Made by a program: the position numbers and the translations under genes. Positions 15,727 to 24,873 of a stretch of 64,000 bases of DNA are shown here, piece by piece. Origin of the DNA: Alkalibacterium gilvum (GTDB lineage Bacteria > Bacillota > Bacilli > Lactobacillales > Carnobacteriaceae_A); assembly GCF_900109085.1 (NCBI RefSeq), contig NZ_FNYW01000001.1:152221-216220 (forward strand). Direction: 5' to 3'. Below the pieces are notes generated by a model that did not search any database, was not told where the DNA came from, and was given only the letters and a program-made list of their open reading frames with translations. Positions within the stretch are counted from its first letter, which is position 1. The number at the start of each line of letters is the position of its first letter.

Positions 15727-17235
15727 ATGTATAAAGTGGGATTTGATACAGATAAGTACTTAGAAGAGCAGTCAGCATATATTTTGGAGCGTGTGAAAAA
15801 CAGTGAAAAATTATATCTAGAGTTTGGCGGTAAATTAATAGGGGATAAACATGCCAAACGAGTTCTGCCAGGATTTGATGAAGATGCTAAAATGAAATTA
15901 CTAGCTACGCTGAAAGACAAAGCAGAAATCATTATTTGTGTCTATGCTGGTGATATTGAAAGAAATAAAATCCGTGGAGATTATGGCATAACTTATGATC
16001 GGGATGTTTTGCGTTTAATTGATGAATATAGAGCTTATGGAATCCCTGTAAATAGTGTACTCATCACACGATATCGGGAACAACCAAATGTGAAAGTTTT
16101 CATGTCTAAACTAGAGCGCAGTGGTATCATTGTGCATACTCATCGTGAAATCGAAGGTTACCCAACCAACGTCGATGCTATAGTAGGTGAAGAAGGATTT
16201 GAAAAAAACACGTATATTGAAACAACAAAACCACTGGTGATTGTAACAGCGCCAGGAGCAGGTAGTGGTAAATTGGCCACGTGTCTTAATCAGCTTTATC
16301 ATGAATTTGCCCAGGGGAACAAAGCGAGTTATGCAAAGTTTGAGACATTCCCTGTGTGGAATTTACCTATTAAACATCCCGTAAATATCGCTTATGAAGC
16401 AGCTACGGTAGATTTAAATGATGTCAATATGATGGACAACTATCACTATGAAGCATATGGTGAAGTGGCAGTTAATTATAATAGAGATGTTGAAATGTTC
16501 CCAGTGATAAAAAGAATCCTAGAAAAAATCACTGGAAAACCATCGATGTATAAATCTCCGACAGATATGGGAGTTAATCGACTGAAATCAGGTATCACCG
16601 ATGAAGCTACTGTAATAAAAGCAGCTAATGAGGAAATTATTAGACGCGCTTTTTCGGTAGAAAATGACTATAAAAAGGGACTAGCAGACAAAGAGACGTT
16701 GCGTCGTATTCAGTTAATTCTAGAAGAGTCTGATTTGAAAAAGGAGCACCGTACACCTGTAAAAGTAGCACGAAAATATGCAAAAGATGTCCAAGGTAAA
16801 TTAGCAGACTCAAACCTACAAGCGGTCATAGCGATGGAGTTGAGTAATGGTAAGATGATTACAGGACGAACAACAACTCTAATGGATGCATCAGCGGCTG
16901 CTGTCGTCAATGGTCTAAAAGTACTAGCTAATATCTCAGATGAGATTGACTTATTGGCTCCTATGATTTTGGAAACAATTCAACATCTAAAAACAGATGA
17001 ATTAAATAGTAAAGTTCCAACCTTATCGGCAAATGAATTACTTATTGCATTAGCAATAAGTGCGGTTACGAACCCAACGGCAAAACTTGCCTATGATCAG
17101 TTGGAAAAATTAAAAGAAACTCAAGCACATTCTACTGTCATAATGAACCATGAGAACCAGCAAACATTAAAAATGCTCGGTATTGAAATTACAAATGATC
17201 CAATATATCCAAATGAAAATTTATACTATAATTAA
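15727..17235 (+). CDS. DUF1846 family protein
   Basis: A 502-aa cytoplasmic protein matching the DUF1846 family throughout (MYKVGFDTDKYLEEQS, RVLPGFDEDAKMKLL, DIERNKIRGDYGITYD, SPTDMGVNRLKSGI, GRTTTLMDASAAAVVNGLK). A P-loop-like VIVTAPGAGSGKLATCLNQ lies at about residues 172-190, suggesting nucleotide binding. Family length is about 490-505 aa, so it is full length. Homologues have solved structures but no function known to me. GGAGG precedes the ATG. The next gene, ddh, begins 48 bp downstream on the same strand with no terminator between, so they may be co-transcribed. Confidence 0.9.
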   Translation: MYKVGFDTDKYLEEQSAYILERVKNSEKLYLEFGGKLIGDKHAKRVLPGFDEDAKMKLLATLKDKAEIIICVYAGDIERNKIRGDYGITYDRDVLRLIDEYRAYGIPVNSVLITRYREQPNVKVFMSKLERSGIIVHTHREIEGYPTNVDAIVGEEGFEKNTYIETTKPLVIVTAPGAGSGKLATCLNQLYHEFAQGNKASYAKFETFPVWNLPIKHPVNIAYEAATVDLNDVNMMDNYHYEAYGEVAVNYNRDVEMFPVIKRILEKITGKPSMYKSPTDMGVNRLKSGITDEATVIKAANEEIIRRAFSVENDYKKGLADKETLRRIQLILEESDLKKEHRTPVKVARKYAKDVQGKLADSNLQAVIAMELSNGKMITGRTTTLMDASAAAVVNGLKVLANISDEIDLLAPMILETIQHLKTDELNSKVPTLSANELLIALAISAVTNPTAKLAYDQLEKLKETQAHSTVIMNHENQQTLKMLGIEITNDPIYPNENLYYN

Positions 17236-17283
17236 TACCGAATAAAGTAAGTAGCTATAAAATTAGAATAAAAGGATGATTGT

Positions 17284-18258
17284 ATGAAAAAAACAACGAT
17301 TGGTATAGTAGGCTACGGTAATTTAGGTAAGGGAGTAGAAGTGGGGCTGAAACATTCTGTTGATTTAGAATTAGTTGGAATATTTACTCGTCGTCAGCCT
17401 GATCAGTTGGAAACATCTTCTCCAGTTTACCATATAGATAAGCTTGTCGATTTTAAAGATACAATCGATGTGCTCATTCTTTGTGGAGGCTCGCAAAAAG
17501 ATATACCCACACAGGCGCCTAAAATGGCAGAATTATTCAATACTGTTGATACGTACGATAATCATAATGAAATTCCAACACACTTTGAAAAGCTTGATAA
17601 GGTTGCAAGAAACAACAATACAACGGCTGTGCTTTCTACCGGATGGGATCCAGGGTTGTTTTCTTTGAATCGCCTTTTTGCAGAGGCAATTTTACCGAAA
17701 GGAAACACATATACGTTCTGGGGACCGGGACTCAGCCAGGGTCACAGCGATGCAGTCAGACGTGTTGAAGGCGTTAAACATGCAGTACAATATACTGTTC
17801 CTAAGCAGGAACAAGTGGATGCTGTAAAGAATAAGAAGTCGCTTGATTATAATAAACAAGATGCACATAAGCGTGTCGTTTTCCTTGTGCTAGATGAGAA
17901 TGCTGATGAAAAGAAAGTAAGAGAATCGATTTCCACTATGCCAGATTACTTTTATGGCTACGAAACCGAAATTACAATCATTGATCAAGCAACCTTTGAT
18001 AGAGATCACACGGGGATGCCTCACGGAGGGACAGTTATGAGACAAGGGAAAACGACTGATGAAAACACTGCTGTTTATCAGTTTGGTCTTGATTTAGATT
18101 CAAATCCTGAATTTACAGCGGCTGTAACAATCGCTTATGCACGAGCGGCAGGAAAGCTGGCTAAAGAAAAACAATATGGAGCAAAAACAGTTTTTGATAT
18201 TGCTCCTAGTTATTTATCGCCAAAAGATCCAAAAGAATTAAGAAAAGAATTATTATAA
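17284..18258 (+). CDS. ddh: meso-Diaminopimelate D-dehydrogenase
   Basis: A 324-aa NADP-dependent enzyme (EC 1.4.1.16) that reductively aminates tetrahydrodipicolinate to meso-diaminopimelate in one step. The N-terminal Rossmann motif is IGIVGYGNLGKGVE. Characteristic stretches follow: LILCGGSQKDIPTQAPKMAE, FNTVDTYDNHNEIP, VLSTGWDPGLFSLNRLF, FWGPGLSQGHSDAVRR and PHGGTVMRQG. Length is that of the family. It follows the DUF1846 gene and is followed by a terminator. It is the only diaminopimelate-forming enzyme seen here, and complements the lysC-asd-dapA-dapB operon 34 kb away. Confidence 0.95.
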   Translation: MKKTTIGIVGYGNLGKGVEVGLKHSVDLELVGIFTRRQPDQLETSSPVYHIDKLVDFKDTIDVLILCGGSQKDIPTQAPKMAELFNTVDTYDNHNEIPTHFEKLDKVARNNNTTAVLSTGWDPGLFSLNRLFAEAILPKGNTYTFWGPGLSQGHSDAVRRVEGVKHAVQYTVPKQEQVDAVKNKKSLDYNKQDAHKRVVFLVLDENADEKKVRESISTMPDYFYGYETEITIIDQATFDRDHTGMPHGGTVMRQGKTTDENTAVYQFGLDLDSNPEFTAAVTIAYARAAGKLAKEKQYGAKTVFDIAPSYLSPKDPKELRKELL

Positions 18259-18301
18259 AAAAAGTAGAAAGCGAGTATATATACTCGCTTTCTACTTTTT
18301 T
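18258..18301. terminator. Bidirectional terminator, ddh / RNase HI
   Basis: AAAAGTAGAAAGCGAGTAT pairs perfectly with ATACTCGCTTTCTACTTTT; serves convergent genes and overlaps the last codons of the RNase HI gene. Confidence 0.88.
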
Positions 18302-18696
18302 CTTTGTTTTGCTAATGCTTGTTTAGCCATGTTATCGGCTCCTTTATTTTCCTTTTCAGGGATCCATTTTATTTCATAAAAGGCTAGGTCATCTAACATT
18401 CTTGAAATTGATTTGAATAGGTTGATATATTGTTTGTTTTTAATGTAGTTTTTATGAAGGGCAGTCACTACTAATTGGCTATCACTATGAAAAACAATCC
18501 AATTATCTTGATAATTATTATTTACTACCCAACATACCGCATTTAGAAAAGCCTCCAACTCGGCGAGATGATTATCAATTGTAGGAGTAAGAGGATATTT
18601 GATTTGTTTATATAAACCTTCACCTACTACAAGTAGGCCGCCGCCTGCTAAACAGTCTTTTGCAGAGACTGCTGCATCACTGTAAATCTTTAGCAT
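18292..18696 (-). CDS. RNase HI family protein
   Basis: A 134-aa RNase H fold protein started at the ATG at 18696, which has GGAG upstream; the longer in-frame start adds a region without an RBS. The DEDD catalytic set is visible: IYSDAAV (Asp), HLAELEAFL (Glu), FHSDSQLV (Asp) and NKGADNMAK (Asp). It belongs to the short, YpdQ/YpeP-like group found in Firmicutes beside the larger rnhB/rnhC enzymes. Activity on RNA-DNA hybrids is likely since the acidic residues are kept, but some B. subtilis members have been reported inactive. Confidence 0.85.
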   Translation of the reverse strand: MLKIYSDAAVSAKDCLAGGGLLVVGEGLYKQIKYPLTPTIDNHLAELEAFLNAVCWVVNNNYQDNWIVFHSDSQLVVTALHKNYIKNKQYINLFKSISRMLDDLAFYEIKWIPEKENKGADNMAKQALAKQRKK

Positions 18697-18724
18697 GTAG
18701 AATACTCCATTCTTTTTAAAAAAT

Positions 18725-18760
18725 AAAAAAGTCAGCCTCATAAGAATAAGAGAACTGACT
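18725..18760 (-). terminator. Terminator of csp
   Basis: Minus strand AGTCAG..CTC pairs with GAG..CTGACT, then TTTTTTA. Confidence 0.7.
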
Positions 18761-18770
18761 AAAATTGTGC

Positions 18771-18992
18771 TTAATCATTATCATTAACGGTTTCGACGAC
18801 ATTTACATTAGTGGCTTGAGGTCCGCGAGAGCCTTCCACAATATCGAATTCAACATACTGACCTTCATTTAAAGCTTTATAGCCTTCCATATTTATACCA
18901 GTAAAATGAACGAAAACATCATCGTCTTCATTATATTCGATAAAACCATAACCTTTTTGATTGTTAAACCATTTAACGGTGCCTTTAGTCAT
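18771..18992 (-). CDS. csp: Cold-shock protein (CspA family)
   Basis: A 73-aa single-stranded nucleic-acid chaperone. Both RNP motifs are present: KGYGFIEY and DVFVHFT, within a five-stranded OB fold beginning [11 protein letters not shown]. The tail [10 protein letters not shown] is slightly longer than in classic 66-67 aa Csp proteins. GGGGGAAG precedes the ATG and a good promoter lies 50 bp upstream, leaving a leader of moderate length. Confidence 0.95.
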   Translation of the reverse strand: MTKGTVKWFNNQKGYGFIEYNEDDDVFVHFTGINMEGYKALNEGQYVEFDIVEGSRGPQATNVNVVETVNDND

Positions 18993-19041
18993 CGTCTTCC
19001 CCCTAATGATTCCTTAAGTATAAGTTACCTATAATTCTCAG

Positions 19042-19070
19042 TATAAAGTATAACGGTTACATAGTCAACG
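19042..19070 (-). promoter_or_regulatory. Promoter of csp
   Basis: Minus strand TTGACT (19065-19070), 17-bp spacer, TATACT (19042-19047). Confidence 0.75.
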
Positions 19071-19157
19071 ATAGACATGACTCAAAAACTTTAAGTGAAA
19101 AAGCATCAGTGGGTATGCTAAAATAAGAAGGAGTAGAATGCTAAGGAGAGGTTAGTT

Positions 19158-21047
19158 ATGAAAGAATGGAAAATTGACTATTTAACACACTCATATGGAG
19201 TAAAAACATTGTTTGATGATGTATCCTTTTCGATTCAAGAGAAACAAAGAATCGGATTAATTGGGGTGAATGGAACCGGTAAAACAACCTTTCTAAAGAT
19301 TATTGCCAATAGAATAAAGCCTGATATAGGAGAAATTACACGTCCTGGTGAATATACTATCAACTATCTGAGCCAAAAAAATGAACTCGATCCTACAAAA
19401 AGTATTTTTGATGTTGTTTTTGATGGAGATTCACCGATGATTAAAGCAGCAAAATATTATGAAGAAACATTAAAAAAATTAAGTGCGGATCCAACAAATC
19501 CAAAAATACAAGAGGCCTTTACAATGGCAGAGAAAAAAATGAATCAAGAAGATGCTTGGAATATTAATTCTCGTGCCAGTTCGATATTAAATAAATTAGG
19601 TCTTCTTGATAGTGATAAACGGATTAGTGACTTATCTGGTGGTCAGAAAAAACGCGCTGCATTAGCCCAAGTTCTTATTCAAGAGCCAGATTTATTAATT
19701 CTTGATGAGCCAACGAACCATCTTGATTTTCAAATGATTGAATGGTTAGAGGGGTACCTTTCAAGCTACCGTGGATCACTTTTGATGGTAACACATGACC
19801 GTTACTTTTTAGATAGAGTAGCGAATGAAATTGTTGAATTAGATAATGGGAAGTTAGAAAATTATCCTGGAAATTACCAACAGTACATCCAGTTGAAAGC
19901 AGAAAAAGAAATGAATGAGCAGCGTATCGCTCATAAGCAGAAGCAATTATATAAGCAAGAGCTTGCATGGATGCGTGAGGGCGTAAGAGCGCGTGGAACC
20001 AAGCAAGAAGCGCGTAAGCAGCGTTTTAAAGATCTTGAAGGGCAAGTAAAAGGACAAGAGAAAGAATCAGAACTAGAACTTCAACTTTCTGGGACACGCC
20101 TAGGGAAAAAAGTTCTTGAGTTAAAGGATGCGTCAAAAAAGCTAGATGATACACTTATTTTAGAAAAATTCAATCTACTTATCCAACAAACGGATAGAAT
20201 AGGTATTACGGGTACGAATGGTTCAGGCAAAACGACTTTTTTAAATATCCTTGTTGGAGAAGCAGAGCTAGATAGTGGGGTATTTACAATAGGTGAGACA
20301 GTAAAAATAGGTTACTATAAACAAATCAATGAAGCGTTTGATGAAGATAAGCGAGTTATCACATATTTAAGAGAAATCGCTGAAGAAGTCAAATTGTCAG
20401 ATGGTTCGTCTATTAGTGTGTCACAGTTACTTGAACGGTTTTTATTTAAACGTTCCATGCATGGCTCGCCAATAAATAAATTATCCGGTGGTGAAAAACG
20501 TCGCTTATATCTTCTTAAAATATTGATGCAGCAACCAAATGTCTTGTTATTAGATGAACCGACAAATGATTTAGATGTTCAAACGCTAACCATTTTAGAA
20601 GAGTTTATCGATCAATTTAGTGGGGCAGTCATTGCAGTATCACATGATAGGTATTTCATTGATAAAATATCCAATAAACTCCTGATTTTTAAGGGAGCTG
20701 GAGAAATTGAGGAAGTATACGCCTCCTTAACTGAGTATTTAGAAAAAAGTGATCAGGTAAAAAAAGAAAAAAAGCCTGAGTTACAAACTAAGTCAGCTAA
20801 AAATAAAAACAATAGAAGAATTAAAAAGGAAAAAACAACGCTAACTTATATGGAAAAGAAAGAATGGGAAACGATTGAAGAAGAGATAGAAGCAATTGAA
20901 TTAGGCATTGAAGAAATACAATCGGAAATGGAAAAAGTTGTTTCTGATCATGTGAAATTGAGTGACTTAACAGAAAAACAAACAGAATTAACGCAACAAC
21001 TTGAAGATAAATATAATCGATGGGACTATTTGGCACAGTATGTATAG
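19158..21047 (+). CDS. ABC-F family ATPase (Uup/YfmR-like)
   Basis: A 629-aa protein with two ABC ATPase domains and no membrane segments, the ABC-F pattern. First domain: Walker [10 protein letters not shown], signature LSGGQKKR, Walker [13 protein letters not shown]. Second domain: [29 protein letters not shown] charged interdomain linker (about 235-300) corresponds to the P-site tRNA-interaction motif, and a coiled-coil C-terminal domain begins at about residue 545. This layout fits Uup/YfmR, ribosome-associated factors that help with stalled or difficult translation, rather than an antibiotic-resistance ABC-F. AAGGAGAG precedes the ATG. thyA begins 14 bp after its stop, so they probably share a transcript. 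Confidence 0.9.
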   Translation: MKEWKIDYLTHSYGVKTLFDDVSFSIQEKQRIGLIGVNGTGKTTFLKIIANRIKPDIGEITRPGEYTINYLSQKNELDPTKSIFDVVFDGDSPMIKAAKYYEETLKKLSADPTNPKIQEAFTMAEKKMNQEDAWNINSRASSILNKLGLLDSDKRISDLSGGQKKRAALAQVLIQEPDLLILDEPTNHLDFQMIEWLEGYLSSYRGSLLMVTHDRYFLDRVANEIVELDNGKLENYPGNYQQYIQLKAEKEMNEQRIAHKQKQLYKQELAWMREGVRARGTKQEARKQRFKDLEGQVKGQEKESELELQLSGTRLGKKVLELKDASKKLDDTLILEKFNLLIQQTDRIGITGTNGSGKTTFLNILVGEAELDSGVFTIGETVKIGYYKQINEAFDEDKRVITYLREIAEEVKLSDGSSISVSQLLERFLFKRSMHGSPINKLSGGEKRRLYLLKILMQQPNVLLLDEPTNDLDVQTLTILEEFIDQFSGAVIAVSHDRYFIDKISNKLLIFKGAGEIEEVYASLTEYLEKSDQVKKEKKPELQTKSAKNKNNRRIKKEKTTLTYMEKKEWETIEEEIEAIELGIEEIQSEMEKVVSDHVKLSDLTEKQTELTQQLEDKYNRWDYLAQYV

Positions 21048-21061
21048 AGGAGAGAAGTAAA

Positions 21062-22006
21062 TTGGAAAATGAATACTTAGATTTAGCACAGCGTATTTTA
21101 GATGAAGGTTCAGAACGAGGAGATAGAACAGGCACGGGGACAAAATCTATATTTGGACATCAGATGCGTTTTGATCTTCAAAAAGGTTTCCCTCTATTAA
21201 CAACGAAGCGTGTGTACTTTAAACTAATTAAAAGTGAACTGTTATGGTTCTTAAAAGGTGACACTAATATTCGATTTTTATTGGAAAATAATAACCATAT
21301 ATGGGACGAATGGGCATTTTTAAACTATATAAATAGTAAAGACTATACGGGACCAGATATGACTGATTTTGGATTACGCTCCCAGTCAGATCCTGAATTT
21401 AAAAAAGACTACGAAAAAGAAATCACTCTATTTCGAGAACGAGTTTTAAGTGATGATGCTTTTGCTGAAAAATACGGCTCATTAGGGAATGTTTATGGTG
21501 CCCAGTGGCGGTCTTGGCAGACAAAGGACGGCGGAGTGATTGATCAAATTAAAAATGTAATTGAATCTATTAAAGAAAATCCAATGTCCCGCCGTCATAT
21601 CGTTTCAGCATGGAATCCCGAAGAAGTTCCTGATATGGCTTTACCGCCTTGTCATACTCTATTTCAATTTTACGTAGAAGACAATAAGTTGAGTTGTCAA
21701 CTTTACCAGCGGAGTGGCGATGTGTTTTTAGGTGTGCCCTTTAATATTGCTAGCTATGCCCTTTTAACACATCTAATAGCTCAAGAAACGAATTTAGAAG
21801 TTGGTGAATTTATTCATACATTGGGCGATGCACATTTATATTTAAATCATATGGAACAGATTAATAAGCAGCTTTCCAGAGAACCTAAAGAATTACCACG
21901 ACTAGTATTGAATAAAGATAAAAGCATATTTGATTTTGATATGGATGACATTAAAGTGGAAAATTATCATCCACATAAAGGGATTAAAGCACCAATTGCA
22001 GTATAA
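21062..22006 (+). CDS. thyA: Thymidylate synthase
   Basis: A 314-aa folate-dependent enzyme converting dUMP to dTMP. The start is a TTG at 21062 with GAGGAGAG upstream; extending the frame to 21020 would overlap the ABC-F gene without an RBS. Motifs: [20 protein letters not shown] (phosphate-binding Arg), [13 protein letters not shown] with the nucleophile C197, [23 protein letters not shown], and [12 protein letters not shown]. The C-terminus KAPIAV is the folate-binding tail. dfrA follows 65 bp downstream across a strong hairpin; ThyA oxidises the folate that DfrA reduces. Confidence 0.96.
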   Translation: MENEYLDLAQRILDEGSERGDRTGTGTKSIFGHQMRFDLQKGFPLLTTKRVYFKLIKSELLWFLKGDTNIRFLLENNNHIWDEWAFLNYINSKDYTGPDMTDFGLRSQSDPEFKKDYEKEITLFRERVLSDDAFAEKYGSLGNVYGAQWRSWQTKDGGVIDQIKNVIESIKENPMSRRHIVSAWNPEEVPDMALPPCHTLFQFYVEDNKLSCQLYQRSGDVFLGVPFNIASYALLTHLIAQETNLEVGEFIHTLGDAHLYLNHMEQINKQLSREPKELPRLVLNKDKSIFDFDMDDIKVENYHPHKGIKAPIAV

Positions 22007-22016
22007 AATATGTATT

Positions 22017-22052
22017 GTTGCACACAACAACTTATCAGTTGTTGTGTGCAAC
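22017..22052 (+). other. Perfect 16-bp hairpin between thyA and dfrA
   Basis: GTTGCACACAACAACT, tetraloop TATC, then the exact reverse complement. It starts 10 bp after the thyA stop and ends 4 bp before the dfrA Shine-Dalgarno. No T-run follows, so it is not an ordinary terminator. Confidence 0.9.
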
Positions 22053-22071
22053 TGATGGAAGGAGTATTGAT

Positions 22072-22560
22072 ATGATAACATTTGTATGGGCCGAAGATGA
22101 AAACGGACTGATTGGAAGTAAGGGGGACCTTCCTTGGCATTTGCCAGCTGACATGCATTTTTTTAAAAAGGTCACTTTAACGGGTGATGTCGTTATGGGG
22201 AGAAAAACCTTAGAGAGTATACCTAATCCGCCGTTGAAAAATAGAGAGAATTACGTTTTGACATCTAAAAAATCGCTTGATTTTAAAGGTGGAGTTATTT
22301 GTCATTCCAAGGAGGATGTATTGGAAAAAACTAGACATTCAAAAAAACCTCTACATGTTATTGGGGGAGTATCCTTATTTGAACTTTTTAAAAATGATGT
22401 GGATAGACTCTATCGTACAGTTATACATGAAACCTTTAAAGGGGAGACCTATATGCCTGCTATCGATTATTCACAGTTTGAACTGATTGAAGAAGAAGAA
22501 GGTGCTATTGACTCAAAAAATAAGCATCCGCATACATTTCAAATTTACAAAAGAAAATAA
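22072..22560 (+). CDS. dfrA: Dihydrofolate reductase
   Basis: A 162-aa DHFR reducing dihydrofolate to tetrahydrofolate with NADPH. The ATG at 22072 has GGAAGGAG 7 bp upstream. Motifs: FVWAEDENGLIGSKGDLPWHLPADMHFF (Met20-like loop and the catalytic acid region), VVMGRKTLESIP, and VIGGVSLFELF (NADPH-binding Gly-Gly). Length is normal for the chromosomal enzyme. It is downstream of thyA, the usual Firmicutes pairing. Confidence 0.95.
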   Translation: MITFVWAEDENGLIGSKGDLPWHLPADMHFFKKVTLTGDVVMGRKTLESIPNPPLKNRENYVLTSKKSLDFKGGVICHSKEDVLEKTRHSKKPLHVIGGVSLFELFKNDVDRLYRTVIHETFKGETYMPAIDYSQFELIEEEEGAIDSKNKHPHTFQIYKRK

Positions 22561-22605
22561 AAATAGGCGGTTAGGATAAATATCCTAGCTGCCTATTTTT
22601 ATTTT
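22561..22605. terminator. Bidirectional terminator, dfrA / hemolysin III
   Basis: AAATAGGC..GGATA pairs with TATCC..GCCTATTT; lies exactly between two convergent genes. Confidence 0.85.
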
Positions 22606-23262
22606 TTAAGTGTAGAGATAAATTGAAAAGAACATGAATATTGTTCCGGTTAAAACAAATAAGTGCCAGACTACATGCATATATTTAACATGTTTCAATC
22701 GATAGAATAAAGCACCTACTGTAAATGCAAGTCCACCAGCTATAAGCCAGATAAAGCCATTCGGTCCAAGCCCTCTATACAAATAGTTAATGAAAAATAA
22801 TGAAATCCATCCCATCGCTATATAAAGCCAAAGAGATAAGCCTTGAAATTTTTCAAACCATACTGTTTTATATAAGACACCGAATAAAGCAATGGACCAT
22901 ATTAAGGTAGTTAGAAAGGCGCCTAATTTACCACCTATCGTAATTAATGTATAAGGCGTATACGTACCGGCTATAAGCACGAAAATACTGCTGTGATCAA
23001 TTACGCGAAAGACTTTTTTTGCCCGAGTAAAAGTGAAGCTATGATACAAGGTACTTGATAGATAAAGAAGTATGAGAGACGTACCGTAAATAGTATAAGA
23101 AGTGACCTCCAAGGCTCCACCTACATCAATTCCTTTTTGGATTAAAAATACTAAACCAATAATACTTAAAATCACACCTATGCCATGGGTTACAGCATTC
23201 AAAACTTCATTTACTACCAAATAGGTTTTTGAATATGATGATGTTTTTGTTTCGTTTACCAT
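22606..23262 (-). CDS. Hemolysin III family / PAQR-like membrane protein
   Basis: A 218-aa protein with seven predicted membrane helices. The start is the ATG at 23262, with AGGGGG upstream. HlyIII/PAQR hallmarks are EVLNAVTHGIGVILS, LYHSFTF, VIDHSSIFVLIAGTYTPYTL and, near the C-terminus, YMHVVWHLFVL; the histidines and Asp are the predicted metal site. B. subtilis YplQ is the likely counterpart. The hemolysin name is historical; relatives affect membrane lipid homeostasis and the activity here is not known. Confidence 0.88.
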   Translation of the reverse strand: MVNETKTSSYSKTYLVVNEVLNAVTHGIGVILSIIGLVFLIQKGIDVGGALEVTSYTIYGTSLILLYLSSTLYHSFTFTRAKKVFRVIDHSSIFVLIAGTYTPYTLITIGGKLGAFLTTLIWSIALFGVLYKTVWFEKFQGLSLWLYIAMGWISLFFINYLYRGLGPNGFIWLIAGGLAFTVGALFYRLKHVKYMHVVWHLFVLTGTIFMFFSIYLYT

Positions 23263-23431
23263 AAGTTTCCCCCTAAAACGGTTACTTTCTGTACGAACAT
23301 ACAAAACTTTGTTATACTACTATAGAAAGAAAATCGTTTTTTCTGATTTTTATCTATTATAACATAGATAAATTCAGACACATAAAACTAAGTAAATATT
23401 TTTATATTTTGCTACAAGGAGGGACTGCTAT

Positions 23432-24067
23432 TTGACCGACAGACGAGGACGTCGAACAGAGAAAAATTCAAGCTCAGTTTGGAAATGGGCCTTTATTTCA
23501 TTGCTTTTTTTAAATAGTGGCATCATTATTTGGCTTGCTGTACGACTGAATCTTTTTTCAGATTCTGAAACGATTCAAACAGATAGTGAAGAAGAATGGG
23601 TTGTTTCAGATAACACGTTAGAATTTGAGTTAACTACGGGCAGGGAGCAAATTAGTAAAGTAACGAATGTATATCTTAACGAAGAGTTAGATGAACGTTT
23701 TTCAGGATACACTGTGGAAATAGATGATTTAATAGCATTAAATGGTGCATTAAATGTCTTTGGCTTTGAAATCGATTTTGGTTTGTTTATGGAACCACTT
23801 GTTATGAACAACGGAAACTTACAATTACGAGCAGAGCGTATTCAACTCGGCTCTTTCGAATTGCCACTGGAAATAGCTCTGAGTACATTGGAACAACAAC
23901 TAGAATTACCTGAATGGGTTAGGATAAATAGTGAGGAAGAGTACATTCTTGTCGCATTTGATGAATTTACTTTAGAAAATAATATACAATTTCAAATGAC
24001 CAAAATAGATCTTCAAGAAAATGATATTAAAATCAATATTATTTTGCCTGAGGAAGCTATAAAATGA
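23432..24067 (+). CDS. ypmS: YpmS family membrane-anchored protein
   Basis: A 211-aa protein with one N-terminal membrane anchor (about 17-39, WKWAFISLLFLNSGIIIWLAV) and an extracytoplasmic DUF2140 domain. The start is a TTG at 23432 supported by AAGGAGGG. Family features include VYLNEELDE, LNGALNVFGFEIDF and LELPEWVRINSEEEYILVAFDEF. Function is unknown. msrA follows 45 bp downstream, the same neighbour as in B. subtilis. Confidence 0.85.
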   Translation: MTDRRGRRTEKNSSSVWKWAFISLLFLNSGIIIWLAVRLNLFSDSETIQTDSEEEWVVSDNTLEFELTTGREQISKVTNVYLNEELDERFSGYTVEIDDLIALNGALNVFGFEIDFGLFMEPLVMNNGNLQLRAERIQLGSFELPLEIALSTLEQQLELPEWVRINSEEEYILVAFDEFTLENNIQFQMTKIDLQENDIKINIILPEEAIK

Positions 24068-24112
24068 TATAATAATAAAGGAATACATTATATTTAGGAA
24101 AGGATTTTTTTA

Positions 24113-24619
24113 GTGGAAAAAGCAATATTTGCGGGGGGCTGTTTTTGGTGTATGGTTCAACCCTTTGAGACAATGAGCGGTATAGAAAAAGTTGTTTCAG
24201 GCTACACGGGTGGACATGTAGAAAATCCTACCTATGAAGAAGTTAAGTCTCAAAAAACGGGCCATACAGAAGCTGTACTGATTCATTTTGATGAGAAAAA
24301 GCTTTCTTATGAAGAATTGTTAACAATATACTGGCAGCAAACCGATCCTACTGATGCTATGGGACAGTTTATGGACCGAGGCGACAGTTATCGTCCAGTT
24401 ATTTTTTATAATGATGATGAACAAAAAAAGAAAGCAATTATATCTAGAATGGAACTGCAAAATTCCAATCATTATTCTAAGCCAATCGTTACGACGATAG
24501 AAAAAGCGGGTCCTTTTTACCCTGCAGAAGAAGAGCACCAACAATTTCACATAAAGAATCCAGATGCTTATGCAAAAGAAAAGGAACAAAGACGTCAATG
24601 GGCTGATTTACAATTGTAG
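24113..24619 (+). CDS. msrA: Peptide methionine (S)-sulfoxide reductase MsrA
   Basis: A 168-aa enzyme that repairs methionine-S-sulfoxide in oxidised proteins. GGCFWC carries the catalytic C10, with C13 as possible resolving cysteine. Further motifs: [50 protein letters not shown] and YHSKP-like HYSKPI. The GTG start at 24113 has AAAGG upstream. It is fused neither to MsrB nor to a thioredoxin domain. It forms a run of same-strand genes with ypmS, yozE and deoD. Confidence 0.95.
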   Translation: MEKAIFAGGCFWCMVQPFETMSGIEKVVSGYTGGHVENPTYEEVKSQKTGHTEAVLIHFDEKKLSYEELLTIYWQQTDPTDAMGQFMDRGDSYRPVIFYNDDEQKKKAIISRMELQNSNHYSKPIVTTIEKAGPFYPAEEEHQQFHIKNPDAYAKEKEQRRQWADLQL

Positions 24620-24630
24620 GAGGTTAGGAC

Positions 24631-24852
24631 ATGAGACGGTCATTTTATCAATATATTAAAACGATGAGAGATCCTTATAAAAAAGATGATATGACTCTTT
24701 TAGCCAATGCAATAGATAAAGATGGCACATTTCCTAAACATTCAACCCAGTATAATGAATTATCAGATTATCTGGAAATGAATGGTGATTATGTCATTTC
24801 AATGGACGTTTTTGACAAAGTATACCAAATGTATGAAGATAATAATAAATAA
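24631..24852 (+). CDS. YozE family protein (SAM-like fold)
   Basis: A 73-aa protein of the YozE_SAM_like family (DUF1250). The family pattern SFYQYIKTMRDP..DDMTLLANAIDKDGTFPKHSTQYNELSDYLE is clear. RBS TAGGAGGTTAGG, 11 bp after the msrA stop. The fold resembles sterile-alpha-motif domains; function is unknown. Confidence 0.9.
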   Translation: MRRSFYQYIKTMRDPYKKDDMTLLANAIDKDGTFPKHSTQYNELSDYLEMNGDYVISMDVFDKVYQMYEDNNK

Positions 24853-24873
24853 TATATTAAAGGAGAATGTCAA

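Noticed and set aside
19158..21047. Antibiotic-resistance ABC-F protein
   Set aside because: The C-terminal coiled-coil domain and overall layout fit housekeeping Uup/YfmR; no resistance-gene context.
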